Below, piece by piece: positions 33,061 through 43,660 of a DNA stretch of 64,000 nucleotides. Both the position numbers and the translations under genes were made by a program. Source of the DNA: Cunninghamia lanceolata (taxonomy: Eukaryota; Streptophyta; Pinopsida; Cupressales; Cupressaceae); assembly GCA_027924645.1 (NCBI GenBank), contig BSBN01001363.1, forward strand, positions 1,848,001 to 1,912,000, given 5' to 3'. The notes beneath the pieces were generated by a model. That model was not told the DNA's origin. It did not search any database and worked only from the letters and a program-made list of their open reading frames with translations. Within the stretch, counting starts at the first letter, position 1. Every line of letters begins with the position of its first letter.

Positions 33061-36000
33061 CAAAAGTATAGTTGATTGTTAAAAGTCAAATAATTTTGGG
33101 GATTTAGAATAATGTTGTCATTATGTATTTGATTAAAAGAAAATCGCTGTGATTATGGTTAAATCGATTTTAAAATGGTTTCTTCATTTTGTTAAGATAA
33201 TGGATTAGGTATATGATTATTGTATTGGAAATTTGATTTAAAGGTATTAGATAATTAGTTAGTGTGATTTGAAATTGTATGAAATGGTCAAGGTGTAAGT
33301 TGTCAAGGGTTCGTTTCTAGAGGCCAAGGTTGTTGTGTTTTGACTTCATGTAATGTGTTGATAAGTTATTGAAGTCATGTCACCTTTTGTCATGTATAAG
33401 GAATTTGGTTGGTATTGTGAAAGAATGTAAATATTCTAAATGCATCATGATGTGTAGAAAGGCTCTTCATGAATGTTGTGAGTTATTTATTTGTTTGGGA
33501 TGTTGTGTTGGATTAGACAATGGGGAGATGTCGGTATTCATGAAAAATGTATTAAGAGTATGTCTTTGTAATTGAGATGATATGCAAGAAGGTAAATGCC
33601 TTGCATTATTACATGTATATGTTCATATCAGAATAATGGTTATGCAAGATGGTTAATGCCTTGCACGGTTTATGTATCATCGTCGTCATGATGATGTTTG
33701 CTATGTTTGTTTAGTAGGGTCTTCTAGATGCAGGTAGGGGAGTGGCTTTCAACGTGGGGCCGGCGCCCAAAGTGGCAGTCAGGATAACCCGTTGGAAGTA
33801 GATTAATCAAGTGATAACCTAAATAATGAATTAGGGGGTTGGGTAGTTAAACACAATAAACAAGATAAGTGGATGCCTCACTCATGGCTCAAGTGCTCGT
33901 TTAGGCTTGAGATGAGATGAGAAGGCCTGGAATGGCAAGATCAACTACCTTGTCCTCATGAAAGGTATGTTGATTCCGCATGAGCGTTGTATGGGGGCCG
34001 GAAGTCGGGAGAGGCTACCAGGACAACCCAAGATGGGGGCCGGGGCCTAGGAAGGCTTGCCAGGACAACCCATGACAAGCCATGTGATGACACTCCTGCC
34101 TACTGCAGTCTAGCATTCCCTAGTTGTACTCTCCCCATTCGTTATATGTTGCCTCTGGAAGTTCAGTTCAGTTAAGTTGTGTTGTGTTGTTTATGTTATT
34201 GCCATGTGTTGTATTGGCGTTTGGTTGTCCTTTGTTCATGTTTAGTCTTGTCTACCTGACTGCTATTGTTTGGGACCTCATGTTAACTCCTAGCTCGGGG
34301 GGTGGACCTTAGGGTTCCACATGGTCGGGTGGAAGAGCTATTTTATCCATTGGTTATCCTTTGTCAAGTTCATATGCAGAAAAGATTTATTCCAGTTTTC
34401 AGACAATTGTACGTGTACCAGTTGATGAAGATGTATGTGTATTATTTTATACCAGATTTGTGTAACAGATCAATCATAATGTATGAGACTCTGATGTAGT
34501 CTGAAAATGGCAATGTAATGATGTCATGATGTACTTATGTGTAATAAAAGCATTTCAGTTATGTATTTAATCATGTAGATTGTATTATCTGACGATATGT
34601 AATGGATATGAATCAGTTATTCAATTATGCAATGGATTTAGATCAGTTACTGATGAATGTTAAATTATGTTAGTTGGTTTGTAAAGTAATGCAGCCTTGT
34701 ATCCTTAGAGGATATGTCGTAGTTAGTTATGCAAACATTATTTGTTATCTTAATCATTTAAAAAAAAAAATGTTCCTGTTTCATTTAGCATAAATGTGTA
34801 TTTCTTTGAGGTGTACAAGGCGGGCGTTACATGTAATTACCGTTCAGTCGTAAGATATCTCTCCTAGCGTTATTATCCTTAATAGAATAAAGTTAATTGT
34901 ACAAGATTGAAGGAAAGTATATATGATCGTATCGTTATGAAAGTGTCGAATGGTAAATAGAAATTAAGTGGTTATTTTATCAATTATTGTAATGATTTAG
35001 TTAATCAATCTATTTATCTCTTGAAACAAAATAAAGGATAGTTAGAGATTTAGTTGCAAGGTATTAATGTAATTGTTGTAATATAATGTTGATTTTATTT
35101 CAGAAGTTGTTTGCATTAAACTGAGAATGAATTGTAGTATTTCATCTCTTGAATTTGAATTGAATTGATTGAGTGTTGTAATGAGTTGTATTGAGGTTGT
35201 TCAAACTTGTATTCCAGAGGCTAAGTTGTCGTTGTTAAGTATTCATAACTTGTGTATTGTTGTTTTGTAATTACGACATAATAGCGTTTATGTGTATCAA
35301 ACAAAGTATGTAGTTTAATGAGGTTCTGTCACGGTTGAATGTTGTGTCTTGTAAAGTAATAATCTCAGGATGAGATATCAAACCTCTTGTGATCTTATTG
35401 TACCATTTTGTTGTAAGGAGAGACCTGAAATCTATAAAAGAATAAAGTATTGTAATGTTAAAAGTATTGGATAACAATTGATGTTATGATTCTATTTCGA
35501 TGCAAGAGGGTTAATGCCTTGCAGTGTTCATTTACGTGTATTGTTATAAGTCTTGCATGATGTTTTAAGGTTTACTAGGGGTTAGGAAGGAGAGTGGCTT
35601 TCAACGTGGGGCCGGCGCCCAAAGTGGCAGTCAGGATAACCCGTTGGAAGTAGATTAATTAAGTGATAACCTAAAAATAAACTAGGGGGTTAAGGGTAGA
35701 TTTCACATTAATAAGATTAATGGATTCCTCTCCCATGGCCTGTAGTGCTTGTTTAGACTAAGGATGGGTAGAGAAGGCCTGGTCGGCATGATTGACTTCC
35801 TTGTCCTCATGAAAGGAAGGTCGATTCCACATGTGTCACCCTATGGGGCCGGCGCCTAGTGAGGGGCTATCAAGATAACCATAGATGGGGGACGGCGCCT
35901 AGTGAGAGGCTGTCAGGATAACCCATGTTAGGACCGTGTGATGACACTCTCCCTACTACAACCTAGCATCCCTTGTTCGGTCTCTCCTCGTTTGTTTTGT

Positions 36001-36670
36001 GTCGCCTCTGGAAGTGAAAGTGAAAGTTAAGTTAAGTTTAGTTATGTTGTGTTGTATTGATATTGCCATGTGTTGTATTGGCGTTGGTCATCCTTTGTTC
36101 TTGTTTGTCTTTCGTCTACCTGACTGTCAGTGTTTGGGACCTCATGTTAACTCCTAGCTTGGGGGGTGGACCTTAGGGTTCCACATGGTCGGGTGGAAGA
36201 GCTATTTTATCCATTGGTTATTCTTGTCAAGATCATATACAGAAAGGATTTGTTCCAGTTGTACTTGTTCCAATGATGATGATGTAAGTGCACAACTTTG
36301 TACCAGATTTGTGTAACAGAACATTCTTATGTATGTAACTTTTGATGTAGACTAAAAGTGGCAATGTAATGATGTTATGATGTACTTATATGAAAGCATT
36401 TCAGTTATGTATTTAATCATGCGGATTCTGTTATTTGATGATTTGCAATGAATGTGAACAAGTTATTTATTTGAGCATGGATTTGGATCAGTTACTGATG
36501 TATGTTAATTTGTGTTAGTTGATTTGTTGAGTGATGCAGCCTTGAACCCTTAGAGAAAATGTCGTAATTAGTTATGTTAACGTTACTTTATCATTTTTTT
36601 TAAAAAAAAATTGCTGTTTCATATTGCATAAGTGTGTATTCTTTAAGGCGTTCAAGGCGGGCGTTACATC

Positions 36671-36683
36671 TGGTATCAGAGCC
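36671..36683 (+). promoter_or_regulatory. Primer-binding site (initiator Met-tRNA)
   Basis: TGGTATCAGAGCC starts 2 bp after the 5' LTR end (CA at 36667-36668). This is the standard plant primer site complementary to the 3' end of initiator Met-tRNA, where minus-strand DNA synthesis starts. It fixes the LTR boundary and the element's orientation. Confidence 0.93.
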
Positions 36684-36820
36684 AAGTTACTAACACTGGG
36701 TACTCTGGTTTTATAATTAGCCCATTGAGCTATGCTAGTTGCTTAAACTCTGAAGAGCATATCCATTCATAGTCCTTGCCTAGCAACCTGAAGTTATTCT
36801 TGGATGTGTGGTCCAGGAAG

Positions 36821-38107
36821 ATGCCTAGGGTACGAGGCTGAGGACGTGGACGAGGTAGGGGTCGTGGGAGAGGTGTTGATATTAGCCCTCCTCCTAGTTC
36901 CCCTCATGGAAGTACACAAGAAGGTGGAAGTGAGAATCAAGAGAATCAGGATCAGCCCGAGGGTGCTCAACTACGCCAGCTTCTAGAGGAGGTGCTTGCT
37001 CATCTTGGTCCTAGGCAAGAGGTGGTACAACCAGAAGAGAGAGAAAGAGAACGATCTCCTAGAAGGAGAGAGATCACAGCTGAACAAGAAGCCATTCTTG
37101 CGGGCCACATGAGAGACCTGATGAGAGCCCGTCCTCCTACATTCGATGGCTCTGGTAGCGGTTTGGAAGCAGAGACATGGCTGATTGATTTGGAGAGATG
37201 CTTTGCTATGCACCCATATGGTAGCAATACTAAGGCAAGATGCGCCATCATGCACCTTAGAGGGTTTGCCTCTACATGGTGGCGTCTTGAGGAACAAAAG
37301 TTGCATCTGGATATTGCGACAATTTCATGGGAACTATTTCTGGAAAGGTTCAGAGCTCGATTTTTATCTGACCATTGGAGGCAACGTCGAGCGGATGAGT
37401 TCCATGGGTTGAGACAGATGGCCATGACAGTGGAACAGTATGAGCACAGGTTTTATGAACTCAAGCAATATGCAGGTATTGGAAACGACGAGGCCATGTT
37501 AGTTCAGCATTTTATTAGAGGTCTGAATGCACGCATCAGTGGAGGAGTTCGTGTGTTCGAGCTGAAGACCATGGAGGTAGCAGTTGAGAAGGCTCGACTG
37601 GTGGAGGAGAATTTGACCATGGCCCTAGGGGGTCATACAGGTGTTCAGATTGGGAGTGCACCCTCAACAGGCTTAGGTTCTCAAGATGGTCAATCTCAAG
37701 CAACAAGTGAATCTAGAGGGCATCATGTACCCGCTAAGGGAGAGCAGCAACAGCAGCAGTATTCGCAATCAAAACCAAAGAATTCCAAACCACAGCAAGG
37801 TGGTGTTTCTCAGTTAGGGAAAAACCGTAATTGGCTACAAGCCAAGAATTACCATTCCAACCAACCGGTTCAGAGATCACAACCTGTAGTTAGTAGAGGA
37901 AGTTTTCAGCAGTCTAATGCACCTATAGGTGGTGGAGGTTTTGGCAGGGGAACAGGATGTTTCTCTTGCGGACAGCAGGGTCATATTGCCAGGCAGTGCC
38001 CACAGAAGAACACTGTAGGATTTAGTCAGGGGCCGGCAGCTTCGGAGCCAACAGTTGGTGATGCAGGGAGGTCTCATAGAGTGTTCTCAGCGGTTGACCG
38101 CCACTAG
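36821..38107 (+). pseudogene. gag: gypsy-type gag with zinc knuckle, one early nonsense codon
   Basis: Capsid/nucleocapsid protein of a Ty3/gypsy retrotransposon. From ATG 36821 the frame reads MPRVRG then TGA (36839-36841), followed by a long R/G run (GRGRGRGRGRG). A CGA-to-TGA change in that run would explain the stop; downstream the frame is open to 38107. The gag core spans about 37130-37620 (RPPTFDGSG, AETWLIDLERCF, FASTWW). A Q-rich linker and a CCHC zinc knuckle (CFSCGQQGHIARQC, 37958-37999) follow. The frame ends in FSAVDRH then TAG, where the protease normally begins. Only the first codons downstream look like protease; everything after is lost. Confidence 0.9.
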
Positions 38108-38322
38108 ATAGAGCATCAAGGGATAGTCTTTGAGACTGCAGGTAGGGGACGAGCAGCTTTCTTTGGAGTTCGTGTGCGTTCCATAGCATCAGGGGCTAAC
38201 CCTCATAGGTAGGGGTCCAATGGGATCCTAATGACATGGTTTTAGTTGCCTTGGATGACGTAACCTTTATGCGAGAAGTATACCCCTTTTTGTCGCAGGC
38301 TTCCAGGAGTAAGCCTAATCCT
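38108..38322 (+). other. Remnant between gag and polypurine tract, pol deleted
   Basis: About 215 bp. The start (IEHQGIVFETAG in the gag frame) resembles the gag-protease junction; the rest has stops in all frames. No reverse transcriptase or integrase motif. The deletion endpoint is probably near 38150. Confidence 0.7.
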
Positions 38323-38334
38323 AGGGGGGGAGGA
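38323..38334 (+). promoter_or_regulatory. Polypurine tract
   Basis: AGGGGGGGAGGA immediately before the 3' LTR start (TG at 38335), the usual plus-strand primer position. Confidence 0.9.
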
Positions 38335-39433
38335 TGTAGTGCCCCTCATCGGGTCGTCTTTCAGACTGATGTTTGCTTAGTAGTACTGGACATTTTGACA
38401 GTATTTTTAGATCGTTGATGATGGATTTCTAGTAATTTTGCTATTTTAGTATGAACCTAATTATTATGATAACAGATGTTGATGTTGGATTATGTCACTT
38501 TATGCTTTACAATTTGATAAATGAACTAATGTTTTAGATGCTTTGATGTTATTCATTATATGGGATTGGAAGTTAGTTGATTATTTTATGTCGTAGATTA
38601 GTAATCTGATACCTTGTTCAATATAGTTGATTGTTATTTATAAATGTGAATGGAACAGTGTTGTATTACTCCTTCTCGAGTACCCTACACCACTGCGATT
38701 TCCATTCATGATAGGACTGCATGTGATATATATGTATATCTTGTTATGGTTAACTGTGCGTTGCTACAGGATGCAGGTACTAGGCATCGACTCCACCTGA
38801 TTACAGGTCTGAGCGTGCCTTCGCCAATGGATTAGTTGGTTGGAGTTAACGTGAGGTCCCTAGTCAGTGTTCCTTCGTTGTCAGTTACCCTTGTGGTTAT
38901 TGGTTATCGTTCGCCCATGTCTTACTGTCAGGTAATATTGTATCTTGGAGTCTAATGAGTTCTGCAGGTGTCTAAGTATGTGTGGTAATGTTGTGCTTTA
39001 ATTAGAATTATTCTACGGAAGAGTATAAATGTTGTTAAATGGGCATAATGTCATTAGTTGTCGATTTTAGCTATAAATAAATTATTATTTTAATAGAAGT
39101 GTTGTTGATAAATAAAGTTGTAAGAAGATTATATTATTCAATATAATATTAATTATAATAAATATTTAAATAAATAAATAGTGGTAATCATGTTGTAAAT
39201 TGTGATTTACAACTTGATTAATAAAATAAATTAAAGGATAGTACAAAATTATAGTTTGTCAAAATAGTACTATTCTATTTGTAACGATATTTTGGGGTCG
39301 GCTATAAAGAAAAATAATAATAAAATAAAATATCTAATAATTGGGATCTTTAAATTAAATAAAAATACATATTCTTTAAAGGAGAGAAGCACGGGATCGC
39401 GTGCCAAGCCCTTGGCAGAGGAGAGAGGCTGTG

Positions 39434-39442
39434 TTATAAAAG
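39434..39442 (+). promoter_or_regulatory. TATA box of the 3' LTR
   Basis: TTATAAAAG, identical in sequence and context to the one in the 5' LTR. Confidence 0.65.
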
Positions 39443-39667
39443 AGCTGTAGGTGCATCAAGGACGGCATCACAGGTGAAAGGAAAGAAGCAGCTTGGAACT
39501 GCAACAATTGGAGCAGGTTCGTCGAAGTGATTTGCGAAATCAGGTTCCGTCGAATGCCTTATCTCTGAACTTCATTTCAAATCTGCAAACGTGGTTATAG
39601 TTTATTCAATTCCAAATAGTTCTGTAGACTGTCCTCTCAGTGTGTAATCAGCATCTTCTCTTAGGGT

Positions 39668-39928
39668 TTAAATACTTCGTTTCTGCTCAAGGATTTCGTT
39701 AGTATATCGTCTTTCCTTCCATTGGTTTGCCGAATCGGTCAATCGTCCCTGCAACAATTCATTTTGATAATCTTCTTCATGTCTTGGAGGATGTATATCG
39801 GCAATTCCATCGGTGTGCAATCTCAGCCCGGCATATGGATGATAGGGATAGAAGATATAAGTTGGCATTCCTTCAGTATTCTCTTGGTTAACTGTTTTTG
39901 CATAATCTCGATCATGCGTTGCCTCCAC
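39668..39928 (-). other. Antisense open frame in LTR cargo (3' LTR copy)
   Basis: 86 open codons on the minus strand. Same sequence as 26620-26910 with a handful of changes (for example HPYAGL for HPYVGL, GRLTDS for GRLIDS). Unidentified; both copies remaining open suggests either coding ancestry or simply a young duplication. Confidence 0.35.
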
Positions 39929-40412
39929 AAATTTCCTATTCCCTTAGACCCTAACTGATCTTTCATTGAGCAACTTAGCACAGTAGGTTTTTAGGTTAAA
40001 GGCTCGCAGGGCTGAGAACGACCCTCTCGCATAGGTTGGTAGTTGGTGAATGAGCTTGAGATAGGACGAAATGGAAGGTGCAAAGCGATTGCATGAGGAG
40101 ATCGTGAGTTGTGGAAATCACAGATTCTCATTTCAAAAGTTGTTCACAGTTTGAAGATATAGGATCACTGGCCAATCACAGAATATCTGAAAATCCAAGA
40201 TTGTGTCTAGACGGCGACAAGGGGAGAGGACGCCAAAGGCAATATTGAGATCGCTATTCTTTTGGTGATGCACATGTTCTTAGAGATTGTAAATCTGAAG
40301 GATCTGAGGAATTTCATTGAAGAAACTGTATCTAAAGGGGGATCACACGCTACCAATAAAGATTTATTTTCAACGTGCCCGTTTTGGTGGCCTCCGTCAG
40401 TCATTATCGGTA

Positions 40413-40669
40413 ATGAGGCCTCAATTTGTATTGTTTGGAGACTCCATTACAGAGTGCTCATTTGGAGACGGAGGATGGGGCGCATCCCTCGCCCAACGCT
40501 ACTCTCGCAAAGTAATATAACTTCTGCATTGAATTGCATTTGAATGAATGGCTGAACGAAGGTCATGGTATTTATGATATTTGATTCACAGGCTGATATT
40601 ATTCTACGGGGTTATGGTGGTTACAACACACGATGGGCTTTGTTCCTGCTCCCTTACATCTTCTCTCCG
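40413..40669 (+). pseudogene. Captured GDSL esterase/lipase fragment, two exons with intron (3' LTR copy)
   Basis: Second copy of the GDSL fragment. Exon 1 is 40413-40511, with FGDSITECSFGDGGWGASLA. The intron is 80 bp (GT...AG), and exon 2 is 40592-40669, with ADIILRGYGGYNTRWAL, followed by GTAAGA. This copy keeps more CpG sites and reads closer to functional family members (SFGDGGWGA against SFGDRGWGT), so it is probably nearer the captured sequence. The catalytic Asn and His blocks are absent. Confidence 0.78.
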
Positions 40670-43660
40670 GTAAGAATCATGTCCTTTTTGCAGTTATACT
40701 CCTGCCACATTTTACATACTGAAATTCACTCAATTAGAAATGCCACCGAGTTCGAGGTCTTCTTTATTAAGGGAATGGTTTCACAGACTTAGATTAACTG
40801 AATGGTTTCTTTCTGTTTATGCAAAATGGTATTGTAGTAAACGAGTTCTTGGCAAGTAGATGGCAAAACGTTGGAAAACATTGGTGTTAAATTATTGTGC
40901 TCTCATGGACTATTTGCTGATGACTGGCCGAACTGGTTATCCATTGGGGTGCTCTGTGGGTACAATGTGCTCTTTAATGTTCTATACACAGCAGCACTTC
41001 ATTATCTTAATCGTGAGTACCTCCAATTGCATTCCAAATAGTATTTCTGTAGGATCCAGTTTTATAACAACATATCACCCTATGACGAGTTTGTAGAGTT
41101 TATGCAAATCTAGTTTTGTTGGCCTGCAATCATTCCATCTATTTGGAGCATTGTACTCAGCTAAGCGCTCAAGTTTCACCCTTACCCTCATTCAACTGTT
41201 TTCTGGAAAATGATTCGTACAATCAGTGCAGAGTTATTAGTTATATCAATAACTGAGTTAGCATAGAAAGGCATGCGCTGCCAAGGAAGAAGGTTCTGCC
41301 TTCACACAGTAAACAGCAGTCAAAATCTACAGAGGTTTTGCAATCTGCGACCTTCCGTCAAAGATAAACTTCCTTCAGTTCGTAACACTGTTTCCACACC
41401 TTTTTGTAATTGGAAATCTGCATGGCGTTGAGTATTTGAAGAACGCTGTTAGAGACCATAAGTGATCTTTTCGACAGCTCCAGTTCGCCATTTCCATGTG
41501 TCATTATTTTCCTAGAGTCCTTGCCTTTTTGTTAGAGAGAGAAAACCCTTAAGCTGTGTCATAAATTTATTAAAATTTCCAAGTTGACGAGCGCTGCCAG
41601 AAGTTGGTGATACAATCAAATATCATTCACGTCAGTGGTAAAACAGTCAATAGCAATTTTACACCTCAGTAGTAAAATATCCCAAGCTGTTTGCATAGGG
41701 CGCATTTACGGTCATTCCTCTTGAGAAATTAAATCACCATGGATAAGATCAGTTTCAGAGACATCTTCAAATCATCATAAAAGAATCTATTTGGTTGAGC
41801 TCACTAGAATGTCTGCAAGACCGTATAAAGGATAACAAACATTTTGTGATTGAACTCTCCTCGTGTAATTACCGTTCAGTCGTAAGATATCTCTCCTAGC
41901 GTTATTATCCTTAATAGAATAAAGTTAATTGTATAAGATTGAAGGAAAGTATATATGATCGTATCGTTATGAAAGTGTCGAATGGTAAATAGAAATTAAG
42001 TGGTTCTTTTATCAATTATTGTAATGATTTATTTAATCAATCTATTTATCTCTTGAAACAAAATAAAGGATAGTTAGAGATTTAGTTGCAAGTTATTAAT
42101 GTAATTGTTGTAATATAATGTTGATTTTATTTCAGAAGTTGTTTGCATTAAACTGAGAATGAATTGTAGTATTTCATCTCTTGAATTTGAATTGAATTGA
42201 TTGAGTGTTGTAATCAATCGTATTGAGGTTGTTCAAACTTGTATTCCAGAGGCTAAGTTGTCGTTGTTAAGTATTCACAACTTGTGTATTGTTGTTTTGT
42301 AATTACGACATAATAGCGTTTATGTGTATCAAACAAAGTATGTAGTTTAATGAGGTTCTGTCACGGTTGAATATTGTGTCTTGTAAAGTAATAATCTCAG
42401 GATGAGTTATCAAACCTCTTGTGATCTTATTGTACCGTTTTGTTGTAAGGAGAGACCTGAAATCTGTAAAAGAATAAAGTATTGTAATGTTAAAAGTATT
42501 GGATAACAATTTATGTTATGATTCTATTTCGATGCAAGAGGGTTTATGCCTTGCAGTGTTCATTTACGTGTATTGTTATAAGTCTTGCATGATGTTTTAA
42601 GGTTTACTAGGGGTTAGGAAGGAGAGTGGCTTTCAACGTGGGGCCGGCGCCCAAAGTGGCAGTCAGGATAACCTGTTGGAAGTAGATTAATTAAGTGATA
42701 ACCTAAAAATAAACTAGGGGGTTAAGGGTAGATTTCACATTAATAAGATTAATGTATTCCTCTCCCATGGCCTGTAGTGCTTGTTTAGACTAAGGATGGG
42801 TAGAGAAGGCCTGGTCGGCATGATTGACTTCCTTATCCTCATGAAAGGAAGGTCGATTCCGCATGTGTCACCCTATGGGGCCGGCGCCTAGTGAGGGGCT
42901 GTCAGGATAACCATAGATGGGGGCCGGTGCCTAGTGAGAGGCTGTCAGGATAACCCACGTTAGGACCGTGCGATGACACTCTCCCTACTACAACCTAGCA
43001 TCCCTTGTTTGGTCTCTCCTTGTTTGTTTTGTGTCGCCTCTAGAAGTGAAAGTGAAAGTTAAGTTTAGTTATGTTGTGTTGTATTGATATTGCCATGTGT
43101 TGTATTGGCATTGGTCGTCCTTTGTTCTTGTTTGTCTTTCGTCTACCTGACTGTCAGTGTTTGGGACCTCATGTTAACTCCTAGCTCGGGGGGTGGACCT
43201 TAGGGTTCCACATGGTCGGGTGGAAGAGCTATTTTATCCATTGGTTATTCTTGTCAAGATCATATGCAGAAAGGATTTGTTCCAGTTGTACTTGTTCCAA
43301 TGATGATGATGTAAGTGCACAACTTTGTACCAGATTTGTGTAACAGAACATTCTTATGTATGTAACTTTTGATGTAGACTAAAAGTGGCAATGTAGTGAT
43401 GTTATGATGTACTTATATGAAAGCATTTCAGTTATGTATTTAATCATGCGGATTCCATTATTTGATGATTTGCAATGAATGTGAACAAGTTATTTATTTG
43501 AGCATGGATTTGGATTAGTTACTGATGTATGTTAATTTGTGTTAGTTGATTTGTTGAGTGATGCAGCCTTGAACCCTTAGAGAAAATGTCGTAATTAGTT
43601 GTGTTAACATTACTTTAAGTGTGTATTCTTTAAGGCGTTCAAGGCTGGCGTTACATAAAG

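Larger units (their letters stand above)
28820..34831 (+). mobile_element. Nested solo giant LTR (LTR C), 6012 bp, carrying host gene fragments
   Basis: Begins TGTAGTGCCCCTCATCTC and ends GGCGGGCGTTACA, flanked by TGTAA (28815-28819 and 34832-34836). The empty site is visible in the 3' LTR at about 41865. The 5' module (to about 29930, with TATA box) and 3' module (from about 33580, GC-rich box at 33758) match LTRs A and B. Between them lie about 3.6 kb unique to this copy, including the FANCI-like and CRLK-like fragments. There is no internal retroviral region, so it is a solo LTR younger than the element it sits in. Confidence 0.88.
25288..36668 (+). mobile_element. 5' LTR of the complete element, interrupted by solo LTR C
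   Basis: Starts TGTAGTGCCCCTCATCG and ends GGCGGGCGTTACA. In the first 340 bp I count four differences from the 3' LTR. Differences are denser in the GDSL part and are mostly C/T or G/A transitions at CpG-type sites. The 5' module is 25288 to about 26420, the cargo about 26420-28580, and the 3' module continues after the nested LTR (34837-36668). GC-rich boxes occur at 35610, 35847 and about 35887. Confidence 0.9.
25288..43655 (+). mobile_element. Complete giant-LTR retrotransposon lacking pol (with nested solo LTR C)
   Basis: An 18,368-bp span flanked by a perfect TAAAG target duplication (25283-25287 and 43656-43660). Order: 5' LTR (25288-36668, including nested 28820-34836), Met-tRNA primer site, gag, polypurine tract, 3' LTR (38335-43655). 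The internal region is only 1666 bp (36669-38334). Protease, reverse transcriptase, RNase H and integrase are absent, so the element resembles the TR-GAG class and would depend on a partner for movement. After subtracting the nested copy, the 5' LTR is about 5364 bp against 5321 bp for the 3' LTR. A deletion of about 43 bp near 43615 accounts for the difference. Confidence 0.92.
38335..43655 (+). mobile_element. 3' LTR of the complete element (5321 bp)
   Basis: Uninterrupted copy of the LTR at 25288. It contains the same cargo (antisense open frame 39668-39928, GDSL exons 40413-40669) and the empty site of LTR C near 41865. Relative to the 5' LTR it lacks about 43 bp near 43615. GC-rich boxes occur at 42642, 42879 and, with a C-to-T change, about 42922. 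Confidence 0.92.
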
